Shown here: positions 20,465-32,672 of the stretch, one piece after another
How positions within the stretch are numbered: the stretch's first letter is position 1
Layout of the letters: the number at the start of each line of letters is the position of its first letter
Source: Diphasiastrum complanatum
Taxonomy: Eukaryota > Streptophyta > Lycopodiopsida > Lycopodiales > Lycopodiaceae
NCBI GenBank assembly: GCA_029204225.1
Contig: MU832099.1
Span: 1-64,000, forward strand
DNA: 64,000 bases
Direction: 5' to 3'
Translations under genes and position numbers: made by a program
Notes under the pieces: model-generated
Seen by the model: only the letters and a program-made list of their open reading frames with translations
Database searches by the model: none
What the model was told of the DNA's origin: nothing

Positions 20465-21762
20465 AATTTAAATAATAAGATAAGGCTTTCACAGCCATTA
20501 TCATTGTCTCTCCAACTGGACTGAATTTGGAATGAGCAAAGCAAATTTCATTATTTTGAAAGTGCCTCAAGTAGTGACCGAGGCCACTATCCCTATGGAA
20601 AGATGATGATTGTTGTCTGAAGACCCCTCGACGAGTAGCAAAGTCATCAATAAAAAGTGTATTCTACAATTACAAAATTGGAGTTTTTAGCACAAGTTGA
20701 GTTTTGCAAAACAAATACATAAGATAAACAAATGTACAGTAAAACTTTTAAGCTTACGCATTCATCATCATCTGCTGCAACTAGATCAGGATGATCTATA
20801 TTGTGACCACCAATTGAGGAAGAGTCATCAGCAAATTTCATAACCGATGGACGAGAAAATCTCAGCTGGGCTTGGAATGTATTAAATTCCTCATCAGAAG
20901 GCAAACTTCGTCCATGAGCACTAACATTTGCCATAGCCCAGGACAAACATTACTCACCAGTCAGAATTCCCTTCTCACCATCATAGTCAATGCACGACAC
21001 CAAGTCTTCAGTTTCAAAATCAACAATGTCAAAGAACTCAGTAATGGTGCTTGACAATAAACAAAGCACCTCATCCTCACGATAATCGAAAAAAACACAT
21101 AAATCTACTGTTGTAATATACACATCTTCATTAATATAATATTTTGTCAAATCAAAAAAGCAGTTAGAATGTACGCTAGCAATATCTTCCTCAGTATTGG
21201 CATTAGAGCCAATGAAAGCATCCCTCAACATATCAGTATCTACATTCAAATATTCAGTCTCTTTATCAAGAGTATCAATCAAGAAATGACTGATATCCTT
21301 TATGGAATGTTCAGTAGTGGAGGATGAAGAGATCTCAGTATCAAGAATCAAAGTATCTGACTCTACTGGGATTTGTACCAAAAGGAAAAACACAAATCCG
21401 GTCTGATACTCTAGAAAACGACATTTTTGATTACAAATATTACATTTACTAGAATTCTTCAATTGATCAAAAAGTTTAGTGTACATCTTGTCTAGCCACC
21501 GCTTATAATGAAAAAAATTATATACAAGATCAGTGAAATGCATAAATGACAAATTAGATGTAGAGGTTGGAGGGATACTGACTATATCCGTAGATCTGAT
21601 GTATTGGTTATAAAAAACATCAGGACTCTGTTGTGTCGTACTGAACACATTTAGAAAAGGCCGAAAGAGAGACTTGAAGTACTCTATGCGCTCAGTTATA
21701 CCAAACTCAAAGAGAAAACTAGACAACAAATGCTCACGACTAGGATCAGAGGAGGAAGCCAT
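20465..21762 (-). pseudogene. Unidentified multi-exon gene (270-codon first exon)
   Basis: On the minus strand an ATG at 21762 (MASSSDPSREHLLSSFLFEF) opens 270 codons. There is a Cys pair (CNICNQKC) near residue 110 and an acidic C-terminal half. A TAA at about 20950 ends it, but the same frame runs on at once (LSWAMANVSAHGRSLPSDEE...) to DLVAADDDEC. There a consensus donor GTAAGC at about 20757 is followed by an acceptor ATTGTAG at about 20666. Splicing is in phase and gives NTLFIDDFATRRGVFRQQSS, then HYLRHFQNNEICFAHSKF and SPVGETMIMAVKALSYYLNL. The good splice match argues for a once-real gene; the in-frame TAA argues for a relic, or a short retained intron at GTGAGT. Family unknown. It neighbours Ulp1-like and transposase-like genes, so a transposon accessory gene is possible. 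Confidence 0.5.
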
Positions 21763-21964
21763 TGAATAGTATCGGATCTGTGCGAGAGGGGAGTAACCAA
21801 AGATGAAGGGAGAACACTACGCATGCACAAAAATGATATGTACGAATGACGTATCGCTCTTGTGGACGTAAAGAAACAAGATACAATAAGAGAACAAACA
21901 AGGCATGCACAGAAGCGATATGTGACAAAAATAGATATAAAATACGCATGCAGAGAACCAATAT

Positions 21965-22750
21965 GAGCGAAACCCGAGAAAGTAAAAAAAAAAAGGTTTT
22001 CGAGGATCATGCCCTTTATAGTCATCTCTGGCAAATTGTTGTTTAGAATTCTTCTTGCCCTTGTCTTTGCCTTGTTTTTGGCGTGTTGCAAGTGCCTGAT
22101 CGTCAGTCTTTTGACGTCTAGCTTTCACCATTTCTCGCCGTTGCTCTTCCTACATCAAGATTCTTGTGAGCTCATCAAAGGTTGGCAATCTTTTTCTTGA
22201 TGTTATTCCACTCACAAGCATCTGATAGGATTCTACAATGCCGCACAATGCATTGTGCACCAGCTCCACATCACGTATGCGCTCACCAATAGAATGCAGT
22301 TCATCTCTCATTGTCTTGATTCTGGTCATGTACGTCTGAATGTGCTCTCCTTGTTCCATTCGGGCACTAGCTTTGACTTCAGAAACACGATTCTTGACGG
22401 ATTTGACATCTCAAACTGCTCCTTTAGCACATTCCATGCCTGTCTGGGTGTAACAACATCACAAATGTGGGTAATGATGTGATCCTTCACTGGCAAGTTA
22501 ATGAAGGTCAAAGCTTTTCTCATCTTTTTGTCGAACACTTTGATATCCGTTTCATTCAGAAGCCTTCTCTCATTACCTATTACGACTTCCCACACATCTT
22601 TCTCCATCAATATGTTTTTCATTTTGAATTTCCACACTGCATAGTTGGAAATCCCGTCCAATTTGCTACTTTCACTCAAAATGGACTCTCCCATGTTTGC
22701 CATCGCAGAACTGCTTGAAACTTTTGCCGTAGCTATGGCTCCCCTCAAGA
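21965..22750 (-). pseudogene. Ty1/copia gag (minus strand)
   Basis: From 22748 the minus strand encodes copia gag: LDGISNYAVWKFKMKNILM, DVWEVVIGNERR, RKALTFINLPVKDHIITHIC, TPRQAWNVLKEQFE. After a frameshift near 22345 it continues with EQGEHIQTYMTRIKTMRDEL and LPTFDELTRILM, and then a Lys/Gln-rich tail (KQGKDKGKKNSKQQF) ending near 21990. No CCHC knuckle follows before the sequence changes character at a poly-T/A run. The PBS and 5' LTR lie upstream in the right order (23294-23577). Confidence 0.85.
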
Positions 22751-23293
22751 ATCCTCAACCTTCTCTCTCTCTCTATGGGTCGTGGCTGTCCACAACCTCT
22801 TCTGATCTGGTTTACACTGCCAGGGCGCCCTCCTACAAGCTTTTACAGCTTAAAAAACGGACCAATATAGAGAAAAAACTTCGCTTTTCTGCCTCCAAAC
22901 CCTAGGCTAGGATTTTTCTCACAACGTTGATCTTGGCTTGTTATTCATAGCTCTCTAGCTGGCCAAATCAACTGCTCTAAGGTTGCCCTACCACTGGAAA
23001 GCTGATGCTTCAATTTGCTTGTCAAACGATGTCCGATTGAATGCACACTGACTATAAATACCAAATAGCCTACTTTGGAATTTCAAAATTCCGTTTGCTG
23101 AGGTTCTAATTCAGTAGACAACCCTTGTCTCTGAATCCTCACATAGTCTCAAGCTCACCAAGCTTCTGTGTGCTAAACTCTCTGCACCAGTTTTCTCCTT
23201 CCGTCTTCAACCCGCCGTAAACTCCGAACTCTCAGACAGTTCTCCCGAAGCTCTCTTCAACGGCGATGTTGTACTGTGTACACTCCCTGTACG

Positions 23294-23305
23294 GCTCTGA
23301 TACCA
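23294..23305 (-). other. Primer-binding site, initiator tRNA-Met type
   Basis: The minus strand reads TGGTATCAGAGC two bases downstream of the LTR at 23308-23577 and upstream of the minus-strand gag, which fixes this LTR as a 5' LTR. The leader between the PBS and the gag ATG is about 545 bases. Confidence 0.88.
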
Positions 23306-23307
23306 AC

Positions 23308-23577
23308 TTAGAATTTGCTTTGAACAGGAGCACAGATCATGCTACATAGTAACACAGACATAAAACACTCTCCATAGCAAGCTCACATAGCAATTGTATT
23401 TCTCAAAATGAAATTACACTGTACATATAGGTGTTCACTCAGGCAACCCATGCATGACCCAGGTTGCCATTGGCAGGACTCGTGTCCCATTGACTTGCCT
23501 CATGGCGAGGCCAACTGATCCTTATCAACTGATAGGACCCAAAGTACAGTAGCACAGTGATTCTACTTTAATTCTAA
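23308..23577 (-). mobile_element. 5' LTR, 270 bp, TTAGAAT...ATTCTAA type
   Basis: This is the reverse-strand copy of the LTR family seen at 15145 and 44986. It starts TTAGAATTAAAGTAGAATC on the minus strand and ends CAAATTCTAA just before GTTGGTATCAGAGC. The presence of a PBS confirms the unusual termini. Its G-box palindrome is decayed compared with the 15145 copy. Confidence 0.88.
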
Positions 23578-23697
23578 CTTAGTGTAAAATACTCGAGGAA
23601 GATACTACTCTGACTATGTGCACTAGAGTCGGAAATCTTTACGTACTCTCTAATTCAGTTGCATTAGCTAGTATCTCTAATGAAAATGTAAACGACA

Positions 23698-24372
23698 ATG
23701 CCAACTCCGTCCTTAGGAGATGCAATCTATTTTATCACTTTCATAAATGATTATTCTAGATGGTCTACAGTCATGTTCATTAAGCACAAATCTGAAGCCT
23801 TTGAATGCTTCAAGAGATTCAAGGCCATGGCTGAGACACAAACGTCTACAAAAGTGAAAGCACTCCGAACTAATGGTGGCAGCGAATACATCTCTAATGA
23901 GATGTCCGACTACATGGCTGAACATGGTATTAGAAGACAGTTTACCACTTCCTATTCACCTCAATAGAACGAGATTGTAGAAAGGAGGAATCAAACTCTT
24001 CTCAACTCAGCCAACTCCATGCTACATCAAGCACACATACCTGCAAAGTTCTGGGCAGAAGCTACTGTCACAACCTGTTATGTGCAGAACAGATTCAACA
24101 CCAAAGCCGTCAACAACAAAACTCTTTATGAAGTTTGGCATGGGCACAAGCTTAGTGTCAACCATTTAAAAATATTTGGTTGTATATGTTTTGTTCACAT
24201 TCCAAAATAGCTTAGGAAGAAGCTGGATCATAGGACAAATAAATGTATTTTCATTGGCCATCCTGATGAACATAAAACTTATAAAGTTTATGATCCATCC
24301 ATCAATATAGTGTTTGCCTCTAGGGATGTAATATTTCAAAAACATACATACTATGATTTCAAACAACCATCG
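23698..24372 (+). pseudogene. Ty1/copia integrase core fragment
   Basis: The plus frame gives YFITFINDYSRWSTVMFIKH, the second catalytic block as LRTNGGSEYISNEM (Asn in place of the catalytic Asp), then VERRNQTLLNSANSML (the catalytic Glu) and FWAEATVTTCYVQNRFNTK, up to SRDVIFQK. In-frame TAGs fall in the P-Q-x-N block (about 23965) and in IPK-x-LRKKLDH (24208-24210). The Asp-to-Asn change and the stops make it non-functional. It is followed by a diverged LTR relative. Confidence 0.87.
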
Positions 24373-24429
24373 ATAAATGATGCTATGTCATTTCATCCTA
24401 TTTTACGTAGCATGAATTCTTCCAATATT

Positions 24430-25050
24430 GATGTTCCTCTGTACTTTTCACATCTGCACACCTATAATATAATGTATATATACTAGATATCATTTGTGTA
24501 TTCTAGTTAATGAGTGAATGAGTTGATGAATGAGATGAAGTAGATGCCTTGCGCATTGATTCTTGATTGTCAACAATAAGGTTTTATTCCTTTACAAATT
24601 GTATAAGCTTCGTAGGGCAAGCGTTTCATCTGCTATTGTCTTGTGCTCCACCACATTATTGACATGTATACATGATATACTTAATCTGATACCGTTCTTT
24701 TTTCTGCATTCAGATCTATGTTAATATTGCTATGCTTATCATTCATTCTGTCTGATCTTTCTAATTGTTCTTTCTGGTTATAGACGACTAACATTTAGTC
24801 TTGTCTTTCTTGAATCATTCGCAACTAATTATCAATCGAGCACCGTCTAGCTCTTCGCAAATCATTTGCGACGAATAGTTTGTCTTACTATTCGTGACAG
24901 ACCATTCTTCTGGAGCTTCATTCATTTATTAAAGTTTGTCTACGCAATCAAGAACGACTGTGATTCTCATCACTATCATTTTGTTCGTTTTGATAGGCGT
25001 AGTCATGCTTACGGAGAGAGTCGTATAGCTCGTTCCGCTTTCTGAATGGA
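24430..25050 (+). mobile_element. Diverged partial LTR, relative of 4116-5083
   Basis: The ordered short blocks shared with the 968-bp LTR include TGTACTT..TCATCTGCACAC, TATGTATATATA, CTTGCGCATTGATTCTT, TTGTGCTC, ATACTTAATCTGATAC, TTCGCAACTAATT and GATAGGCGTAGTCATGCTTA. The beginning (TGTTGGA) and the end (TCCAACA) are not recognisable. It lies downstream of a copia integrase fragment, which suggests that the gag-only element at 1973-5083 is a derivative of this copia family. Confidence 0.6.
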
Positions 25051-26114
25051 AGCACCCCTACACCTCACCAAGAATATATGCCAGTGAGAGACCGAGGGCC
25101 TACTGCTTTAATCTTCAAGGACCTTGAATGTGAGAAGATACCACTTATGAGACAAATTCAATGATAAGCATAAATCTTCTCACTTGATCGTGCTTGGTAA
25201 TAATATAGGTTGAACACTTTCTCAAAATCAGAATATTGGCGTCATATGTGTGTGACTCGTGGACAGAAGCCCAGACCATCTGTATGGACCTACCCCATGC
25301 TATATAGGAATGATACATTGTAGTGATCCCCAGGAACCGTAACCCATAGTCTTGTGACATAAGGGGATGCAAGCCATGATGCCACACACATTATAGGTGT
25401 ATATTCGATGACACTATGATCTTTTAGAAACACCCTTTGACAAAGACTAAGTAACATTGAACTTGACTATACGATCATGAACTTCCAAAGCACCCTTTGA
25501 TACCAACCAAGCATCTTAAACAAGAATATTCAAAGGAGGTCAAGGATATCACAACAATAGAAAATCAACTGAATACTAGCAAATGACCCTGTGAATGAGA
25601 CTGGGCCTAGATCAGTAGAGGTAACTGTGACCAAAGATGTCATGTAAAAAATGGAAGAAAGTATTTCAAGTGAATGCATCATTAACCGTAAATCTATCTC
25701 ATCTAAAAGCTGAGTAGAACTATCAAGCAATACAAAGAGGATATATCCCATAGAACTAAGGCTGATTAGGAGAAGATGAGTAAGGAACATCACCTTGCAT
25801 ATAAGTTGACTGAAAAAAGAAATAATGAGGACATATTTCAAGTTGATATGGAACTGATCCCACTCCCATCTTGTGCTGGCATACCCAGTGCCTCACTAGG
25901 TGACTAAGCCCTTAAGGCACAACCTGGATAGAAATCCTTGGACTCAAATGATCTGAGCCAATTAGCTAGAGACTTTGCAAGATCCATGTGTAAAACAGGG
26001 TAGAACTCCCCTGTAATGTGCCTTTGGTAATGAGAATTTTTCTTCAAGATCCTTTGAAGATGTTGATAGTGACTTGAAGGCAGAAGGGAATTGTAGTAGA
26101 GATTTGACTATAGG
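25051..26114. other. No gene seen
   Basis: About 1 kb with only short open frames. Some stretches look like old coding sequence (an EVTVTKDVM-type frame near 25615), but no domain can be named. Confidence 0.4.
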
Positions 26115-26610
26115 GTGCATCCACGAACCAAGATATTAGAAGTTGTTCTTAATGGCTTATCGGATGAACATGCTAACTTAGTGCAAAGCTTTACTATTCA
26201 AAAGACATTTCCAAGTATGGAGGACTTGCAAGATGACTTGGTGGCTGAAGAATTTAGACTCCATGCAAGAGGAGGATCTACTTCTACAACTCATGGAGGA
26301 GAGAAGGAATCTATGTTCTCTAGAAGCAAGTTCAAGGGAAAGAGAAAAGGCAAATGGTCTAAAGGACAAGATCAAGGTGAGCCATATTCTTTTGTCTGTA
26401 AGAAGAGATATATATCAAAGCTTAAATGTTTCTATTGTGGAGTCAAAGGACATATTGCTACTGATTGCTTCAAGAAGAAAAGAGATCAAGGTGAAAAACA
26501 AGGCCATCTAACTCTAGATGAGGATGGTGTTGATGAACAAAATTCAAATGATTCTTTTGTAATGTCTTCATTCTTGTTACTAATGGAGGAGATATCGATC
26601 CACAATTTTT
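26115..26610 (+). pseudogene. Ty1/copia gag C-terminal half with zinc knuckle
   Basis: The frame encodes LEVVLNGLSDEHANLVQSF, a basic linker (SKFKGKRKGKWSKGQDQGE) and an intact CCHC knuckle CFYCGVKGHIATDC, then LTLDEDGVDEQNSND. It aligns block by block with residues about 140-290 of the gag-pol at 61468, so it is the same lineage. It breaks off just where the protease D-P-W-W-I-D-S-G should begin, at about 26605, next to the Ulp1-like exon. Confidence 0.88.
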
Positions 26611-26741
26611 CACATATTCTCTAATGAAATTTTTCTTATGAATTCTTGTTTTTTTTGCAATCTAAATAATGCTGAAACAATATTGCATATTGTTTTTTGT
26701 ATATAGTTTATTCTTACACATAAGCTTGTTTGTTTGTGCAG

Positions 26742-26837
26742 TCCTCTCAACAAACGGATTCTGTTAGTTGTGGATGGTATACTGTATACAATGCCAAATC
26801 TTTTTTCAACTGGCTTGGACAACAAAAAAGAACTTGA
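26742..26837 (+). pseudogene. Ulp1/C48-like exon (second copy)
   Basis: An acceptor GTTTGTGCAG at 26741 opens a frame SSQQTDSVSCGWYTVYNAKS and FFNWLGQQKRT ending in TGA. It matches exon D of the 13.0-14.2 kb gene (Q-x-x-D-S-x-S-C-x-W-Y-T-x-Y-N-A-K-x-F-F) and carries the canonical S-C-G at the catalytic Cys. No upstream His exon survives because a copia fragment abuts at about 26610. The intron position is conserved between the two copies, evidence for a shared gene ancestor. Confidence 0.55.
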
Positions 26838-28375
26838 TCTACGACATGTATTGTATTCATTTGATATATTGTATGTTTTTTTTTTTCTAATTAATGATAT
26901 ATGTTTCTGAAACAAGTGCTTATCAATTTTAGTTTTTTGCAGTTTGTATGCCCGTCGTCAGTCACACATCTGAAAATCATGCAATTTTGACAGGAGTCAA
27001 TTAAAATTATTGTGCAAAATTCTTTTTCTAGTTACTATTGCACACAGTCCGCCAATGATTCTTAATTGCTTCATTGGCAACTCCTTCAAGCTCTTTTCAT
27101 TTTTTATGTTTTTGTTCATCATTTCCATCCTCAATAAAGATGAGTTTTGGGTCTCTTTGATCCTTCAAGTACTATCCTTCACTTTCTGTCTAGGTAGTCC
27201 CGTGACTTATGCCTTAGTCACTATCACCATTTCTTCCTGCCATTGGCTGCCAAGCTAGCCATATTATTTGAAATTCAATGTGCTCTCCAGCTATGTTTCA
27301 CTTCCCCTTAAATAGTAAAATATTGTAACATAGTTGATGTTGAAGATATTGAAGTTGAAAGTGAACATAAGATAGTGTCTACTCGCCATTGTAGGAATAT
27401 TTACGGACTTATTTGTCATCTTGCATTATTGGTTTTGGATTTTTATAAGAAGTTATTTATTTATTATACATATCATTAAGAGTTGAATCCATGTTAGTGT
27501 CTTATAATGGGATTTCAATGCCAATGAGAACCTAAAATAAATCTAGCATCTAGTGTGTTCTCATAAATCGATTATAGCAAGCGTGAATATTACTCATTAA
27601 ACCAATGTCATAAATGTAATAAGCTTATGACATCTATAACCCACACTTGTACACCAAATTGAAGGACGAGAATTTTATTACCACACTTATTCGTACTTAT
27701 GTTGCATAAATGGAAAATAATCCTAATTTTATGGGAAGTAAGCTTTGATTGAAGACTTTTTTAATCTTCTAGACTTATCATTAATAGGATGGGAATTGTT
27801 TGTTTGTAAGTCATGATTCCTACACGTGTGGCAACTACAGTAAACTCCATTAGTGTAAACTTCAATAAAATTTGGTAGTGATCGTGCTTTAGAAACATAA
27901 TATCTCAAATGATCCCTACAATGTTTTTAACACATTCAACAAGTAGATCCAAATCTACATTGATTTTAGTAGTCCAATTTTGATAATCTTATTCAAAATA
28001 GATCAATTTCATTCTGCTAGTAAAACATGTTAGATTGGCACTTACAATTAGTAGTTCATGCATAAAGAACAATCTTATATATGAATATTTTAAAATAACA
28101 ATTGCTAAAGAATCTACTTCAAGAACAGTATCATGAATTACTTCTAGATTATTCAAATTATCAATGCATCTTAATGCACGTCAAGTTATATATAAAATAT
28201 TGCATCCATTAGTCAAAGTGGTCACATAAATAACATGCCTAACCAATCTAGCTAAGGATCTATATTGTATCAAATCAAAGACCACAAACTTACATGATTT
28301 TTCTTTAACGGTAATCTCCAAGGAAAAACCAACATAATACTTTATTAATGAAAGCAATGAATGAGTCTTAGTGGT
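26838..28375. other. No gene seen
   Basis: AT-rich sequence. The early part (26838-27000) may hold a further 3' exon of the Ulp1-like gene after an acceptor TTTTTTGCAG near 26941, but no domain can be recognised. The hydrophobic frame at 27010-27258 has no support. Confidence 0.4.
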
Positions 28376-28417
28376 ATGTGTGTGTGTGTGTGTGTGTGTG
28401 TGCACATGTGTGTGTGT
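28376..28417 (+). repeat. (GT)n microsatellite
   Basis: GT dinucleotide run with a short CACA interruption. Open frames across it are artefacts. Confidence 0.95.
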
Positions 28418-28703
28418 CTATTTTTGTTCTTTAATACCTTATATTAAAATATGCTACATTTATACTTGGTTAATCTTTTTGGAAACAAATACCAAGGTTG
28501 TTGTTGGTGACTCATGGCACATCTCAAATGGGCCTTTATCTATACAAACATACAAGCATGATAGGTATATATATTTTTGGTTAAGTTTTTTCACACATGA
28601 TACCACATAGTAATTTTCAGTATGTTTAGAGCAAAATGGGTTCCTAAGTACAAAACATAAAAATAATTTGAGATTTGTCTTTTTTGAAAGAAAAAAATAG
28701 TCT

Positions 28704-28726
28704 CCCCCCCCCCCCCCCCCCCCCCC
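28704..28726 (+). repeat. Poly(C) tract, 23 bases
   Basis: An uninterrupted run of C in otherwise AT-rich DNA. Exact length is likely to be uncertain in any assembly. Confidence 0.95.
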
Positions 28727-31700
28727 GCCAAAACAAATTTTGAAATCGTTAGAGTCGGCTTTTTTTGAGGTCTTGGGGCCCCAAAAACTTAACATATCGG
28801 CGTTCGAGCAAAAGAACAATGTTTTCATTAGTAAACTTTGCCCAATCAACTAATAGCCTTACACTTCCTTCTTAAACAATCATTCAACTTTTGCAAGTAG
28901 CTCTTAAACGTGTGACACAATTCCAAATCAAAAAAAGACATTTTTCGAGAGGCTTAACATGGACTTCCTACAACTTTTCTGGAACATGTACTGCTACTTC
29001 CTGTAAAGCATTCCTCTAGGAGCCAATGTTGTTGTTCATCAAAATATTTATCCATTTGCAAGTAATGTGCATAGCATAAATAAGGAACTCATTGCTAACC
29101 AACAAACTTCTTTTCCATCATATTGCATTTGATTTGTCACCTAATAGATGACCTTGCAAAGTTTGTTTTTGTAGTTTTTATTGATAATTTTCTATCACCA
29201 TATGAGGTACTAAAATCATCTATTTATGGCCAACCAATAAAATACTCTAATTATGGACATGATAAAAAACAAAACACATTTGGGATGGGCAACTATGCAT
29301 AATACAACTACGATACGATAGTCATTTCATACTTTCGAGAAGATTATCACTTATACTTGAAGTCGTAAGACAATATATCCATGATAAAGAACAAGAGCAA
29401 GACTCTAAAATAATGTACCTATATTTTCAAAAGAATATAGGCAAACCATTTTACAACAAAGTAACCTTTTGAATGCCCCTTGTTTGCATATAGCATAAAT
29501 GGTTGTAGCCAATAAATGCCAAAACTTAATTCTAGTTATGCACAAAATTCCTTAATTGTTAGTTTGATGTGATATTGCATTTAGTTTTCACATAGAACAT
29601 ATAGTACCGAAGCTGACATGTAAAACACTAACGTATAATTCAAGAGGATACCTTACGAAGTAGTAGATCCTATGAAACTTTAACCAAGTCTCTAGGAACA
29701 TTAGTACATCGAGTGTTGTGGCATATTAAATTGACAATAAAGTGTGAAGATCAACGAGTATTTTCTTAAGTTGAATTCAACGATACCAGAATAAAAGATA
29801 TGGGCCATGGACAAGTGGGAATAAACGTGAACCTCAGAATGGAATTGGTATGGATAAGCACACTAAGTATGTGCTTGATAAGCTCAATGTAGATTTAGAT
29901 CTTATCGATAACATGTACTTATATTTATTTAGAATACAGTATCAACAGCTCACTTTGATTTTAAGAGCTCTATCTATAAAACTATATGTGTAGATGGCTT
30001 CAATTGTCAATGAATGATAGTATTTTAATGCTATATGAAAGACGTACAACCAAAATTATAATGCACGAAGCAAAGCGCGCATAACTGGTATGAAGGGATG
30101 TCATGGGAGCGAGTTTAAGCGAACAGTGAGGCCTGATTAGCTTACAGCACGCATGTAAGAAGTTTTGCGGATTGCCACAATGGATGTGCAGATACTTCAG
30201 TCTAATCTAAGTTAATTTTAAAGCTTTTCTCTCATTCCGTGAAATAATATGATTCCTGCTCACAGCATGTTCTGGCGTTCAAGTGTTTTCTCGAACAATC
30301 TTGATAACATTCTAGATTGGGCAGTCAAAACACGTTGCAATTAATGTCAATACAATATCTTTTTAGGAATGCATTTATCTATATCGATGCACCAGCATGA
30401 CGAACGTTGGACTTGTTTGTTGCATGCGAACGTACTTCTATTAATCAATCCTGATTCCTGAAGGCTAAGTAGTCGATCTTATGCCGCACACGTCCAGAAT
30501 CTGTTCTAAGGATGCAGATCCAAAGGTTTTTGGGACTTTCAACGTAAAAATAACGTTTGAAAATTGCTCTTGTAAGATCACCTCTTTTCGAGGATTGACT
30601 CTGGAGCCACATTACTTTGACCACATAGTCTAGGGCAACCAAATCAGGACCCCATCCCAACTTTAGCCCATCTTGAAACTAACAAAATGATAATTTATTC
30701 CTAAATAAAATTTTGGTCCCTCCTTTATCCAAGGGTGGTAAAAATTTGATAGTGCATCCCACAATATGTTGATGGTACATCCCACAATATGTAGGGATAT
30801 CATTCTTCGTTAGACCGAATACCAATACATGATTTTCATGATAGTTCTTTAGAACCATAATCACTAAGGCCAAGAATGATTGCACTAAACACAAATTTCT
30901 TGTATGTTAGACAATAATTATAAACACTAACCAACTGAAAATAGAATCAAAAGATATTCAAAACCTACTTAGATCTGATGCTAAGCCTTTGTTTACAATC
31001 TGTACAATAGCAAAATCATATTTAATTCATCACCTATATGCACATCAAGCAATCAACATAATCTCTACAAAAATGCAGAAGAATGCCAAAATGAGATGAT
31101 AGTATTCCACCAAAACCTCTCCAAATCAAATATGAACAATGGCCTCACTTTCTCCATGCCTTTTAGCCTCTTTATAAGTGTAAGAGATGACTCTCTCTCT
31201 CCTCTCTCTCTAGATTCATATAGTCCTAAAATAGAAATATGAACTTGAACTTACTAACTTATATGGCCAAACTACATTGAAAAAGGCCACTTTGTGGGAC
31301 TGAAGCTCTACCATTTCTAAGATCTGACTAAAAATAGTAAATCGTACCATTATAATCACCTACCCATGTGTGAGAAGTTTGATGTACAATATTTACAAAT
31401 TTGGCCTATCAAATTTCTAGAACGGCCAAGTAGTATGTTGACAATTCTTGCCACTCCCTCTTCAAACGTCATAAGTTTCCTTTATCTTCATAATTAAATC
31501 CTTCTTAATAATATGTATATTTCCTCAAGGCATATATAAATATGAAATTTAAATACTTCATAATTGCTATAGACAATAGTATCCATATTGGATGCTTCAC
31601 TATCTTTTAAAAATGATGAAAATACTGAATAAATAAGTACATAGAATCACAATGAATGAGTTCCTACGTGCTTCCACCTTTGATATCTCTATAAAATTTT

Positions 31701-32443
31701 CACAAACATGTCTGAAATCAAATACATGCATGTGTGCTTGCTAGCTTCCTCCATGGTGCACTTGATTTGAGATGATTGCAATATGACTTGATGACCCTCC
31801 ATTGCCATCTTGTCATAAGAGATTTTGATCAAAACTTGGAATCCCACGAGTGAATAAGTGTCATAATGAAGCTTTCTCTTCTCCATTTCATCAACAAAAC
31901 TAGCAACCTTGAAGATCAAATTGATGAAGAACAATGAAATTGGTTTGATCAAAATTGACAATTTCCACACTTCAACGAAATTGCTTATACATGAGATAAG
32001 ATGAGTAAGGTGGGATATAAGAATAATTTCTTAGGCTTTTCATTTGACCTTCCTCAAAACTTTAACAATTTGCAAAAACAAGTCCTCAATGCTTTGAACT
32101 TTTGGTTCCATCTTTATGCCTTTTTCTAGTTCCAAATTGCCAATTTTCACTTCAAGTTGACGAGCAAAAGAACGTTTATACTCTCAAAGTATCTATTGTA
32201 ATAATGTAAATGCAATAACATCTTCCCTTTATCTCTTCTAACCATAAGTTGTCGCCTACCAATTGCATTGACCTCCAGTACTCTTATTTCTTCTATTTTC
32301 TCCTGCACATGGATGAATCATGGTAATAATTTAGCTTTCTGATAGGAAGATCCTCTTTGCCACCACTACTTTGACCCTCTTAGCCTTTATTTGGAAAGCA
32401 TTTCCTCTTCTTGTTGTCACTGCCTGATTTGACTAAGCTTGGA
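28727..32443. other. Long stretch without recognisable genes
   Basis: About 3.7 kb of AT-rich DNA. I see only short frames, a small direct repeat (CATCCCACAATATGT at about 30755 and 30779) and a CT-rich patch near 31190-31215. The minus frame at 31689-31970 has no recognisable domain. It may be very old transposon sequence. Confidence 0.4.
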
Positions 32444-32672
32444 TTATTCAGATTGGAAGAACCTGTTTTTCTGCTTGTATTTAAGAAGACGTTCAATTTC
32501 TTGGATATTTTCTGCATCGCCAAGGTGTTCTAGAAGCTTAGCAATAGGGTTAATGGAAATTTCAATGTCAGCTTCAATCATGTATTGTCTGATGTACATA
32601 AAGGTAAGGTGGACTTTAACAACATCTGTAGTAGGTTTATGAAGCCAAAGAAAGAAAGCATTAAGTTGGTTC
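32444..32672 (-). CDS. Unidentified open fragment, about 75 codons
   Basis: The minus strand is open for about 75 codons with a protein-like composition: NQLNAFFLWLHKPTTDVVKV, then MYIRQYMIEADIEISINPI, then LEHLGDAENIQEIERLLKYK. It has no ATG at its start, so it would be an internal or terminal exon or a relic. The amphipathic helical character resembles gag or coiled-coil proteins. I do not recognise it. Confidence 0.25.

Noticed and set aside
15989..21990. Idea that the minus-strand gag at 21965-22750 and the knuckle/protease at 15406-15988 are one copia split by a 6-kb insertion
   Set aside because: Attractive, but no target duplication or second element terminus was found near 21990, so it is kept only as a possibility.
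27010..27258. Hydrophobic 82-codon frame that could pass for a membrane protein
   Set aside because: T-rich composition produces Phe/Leu/Ile codons by chance; no start context, homology or neighbour supports it.
28704..28726. Gly-rich segment in a minus frame across 28460-28849
   Set aside because: It is the poly(C) tract translated; the rest of the frame has no domain.
30445..30894. Two adjacent minus-strand frames of 71 codons
   Set aside because: No recognisable domain, no splice or promoter context, and they contain a local direct repeat; probably chance frames.
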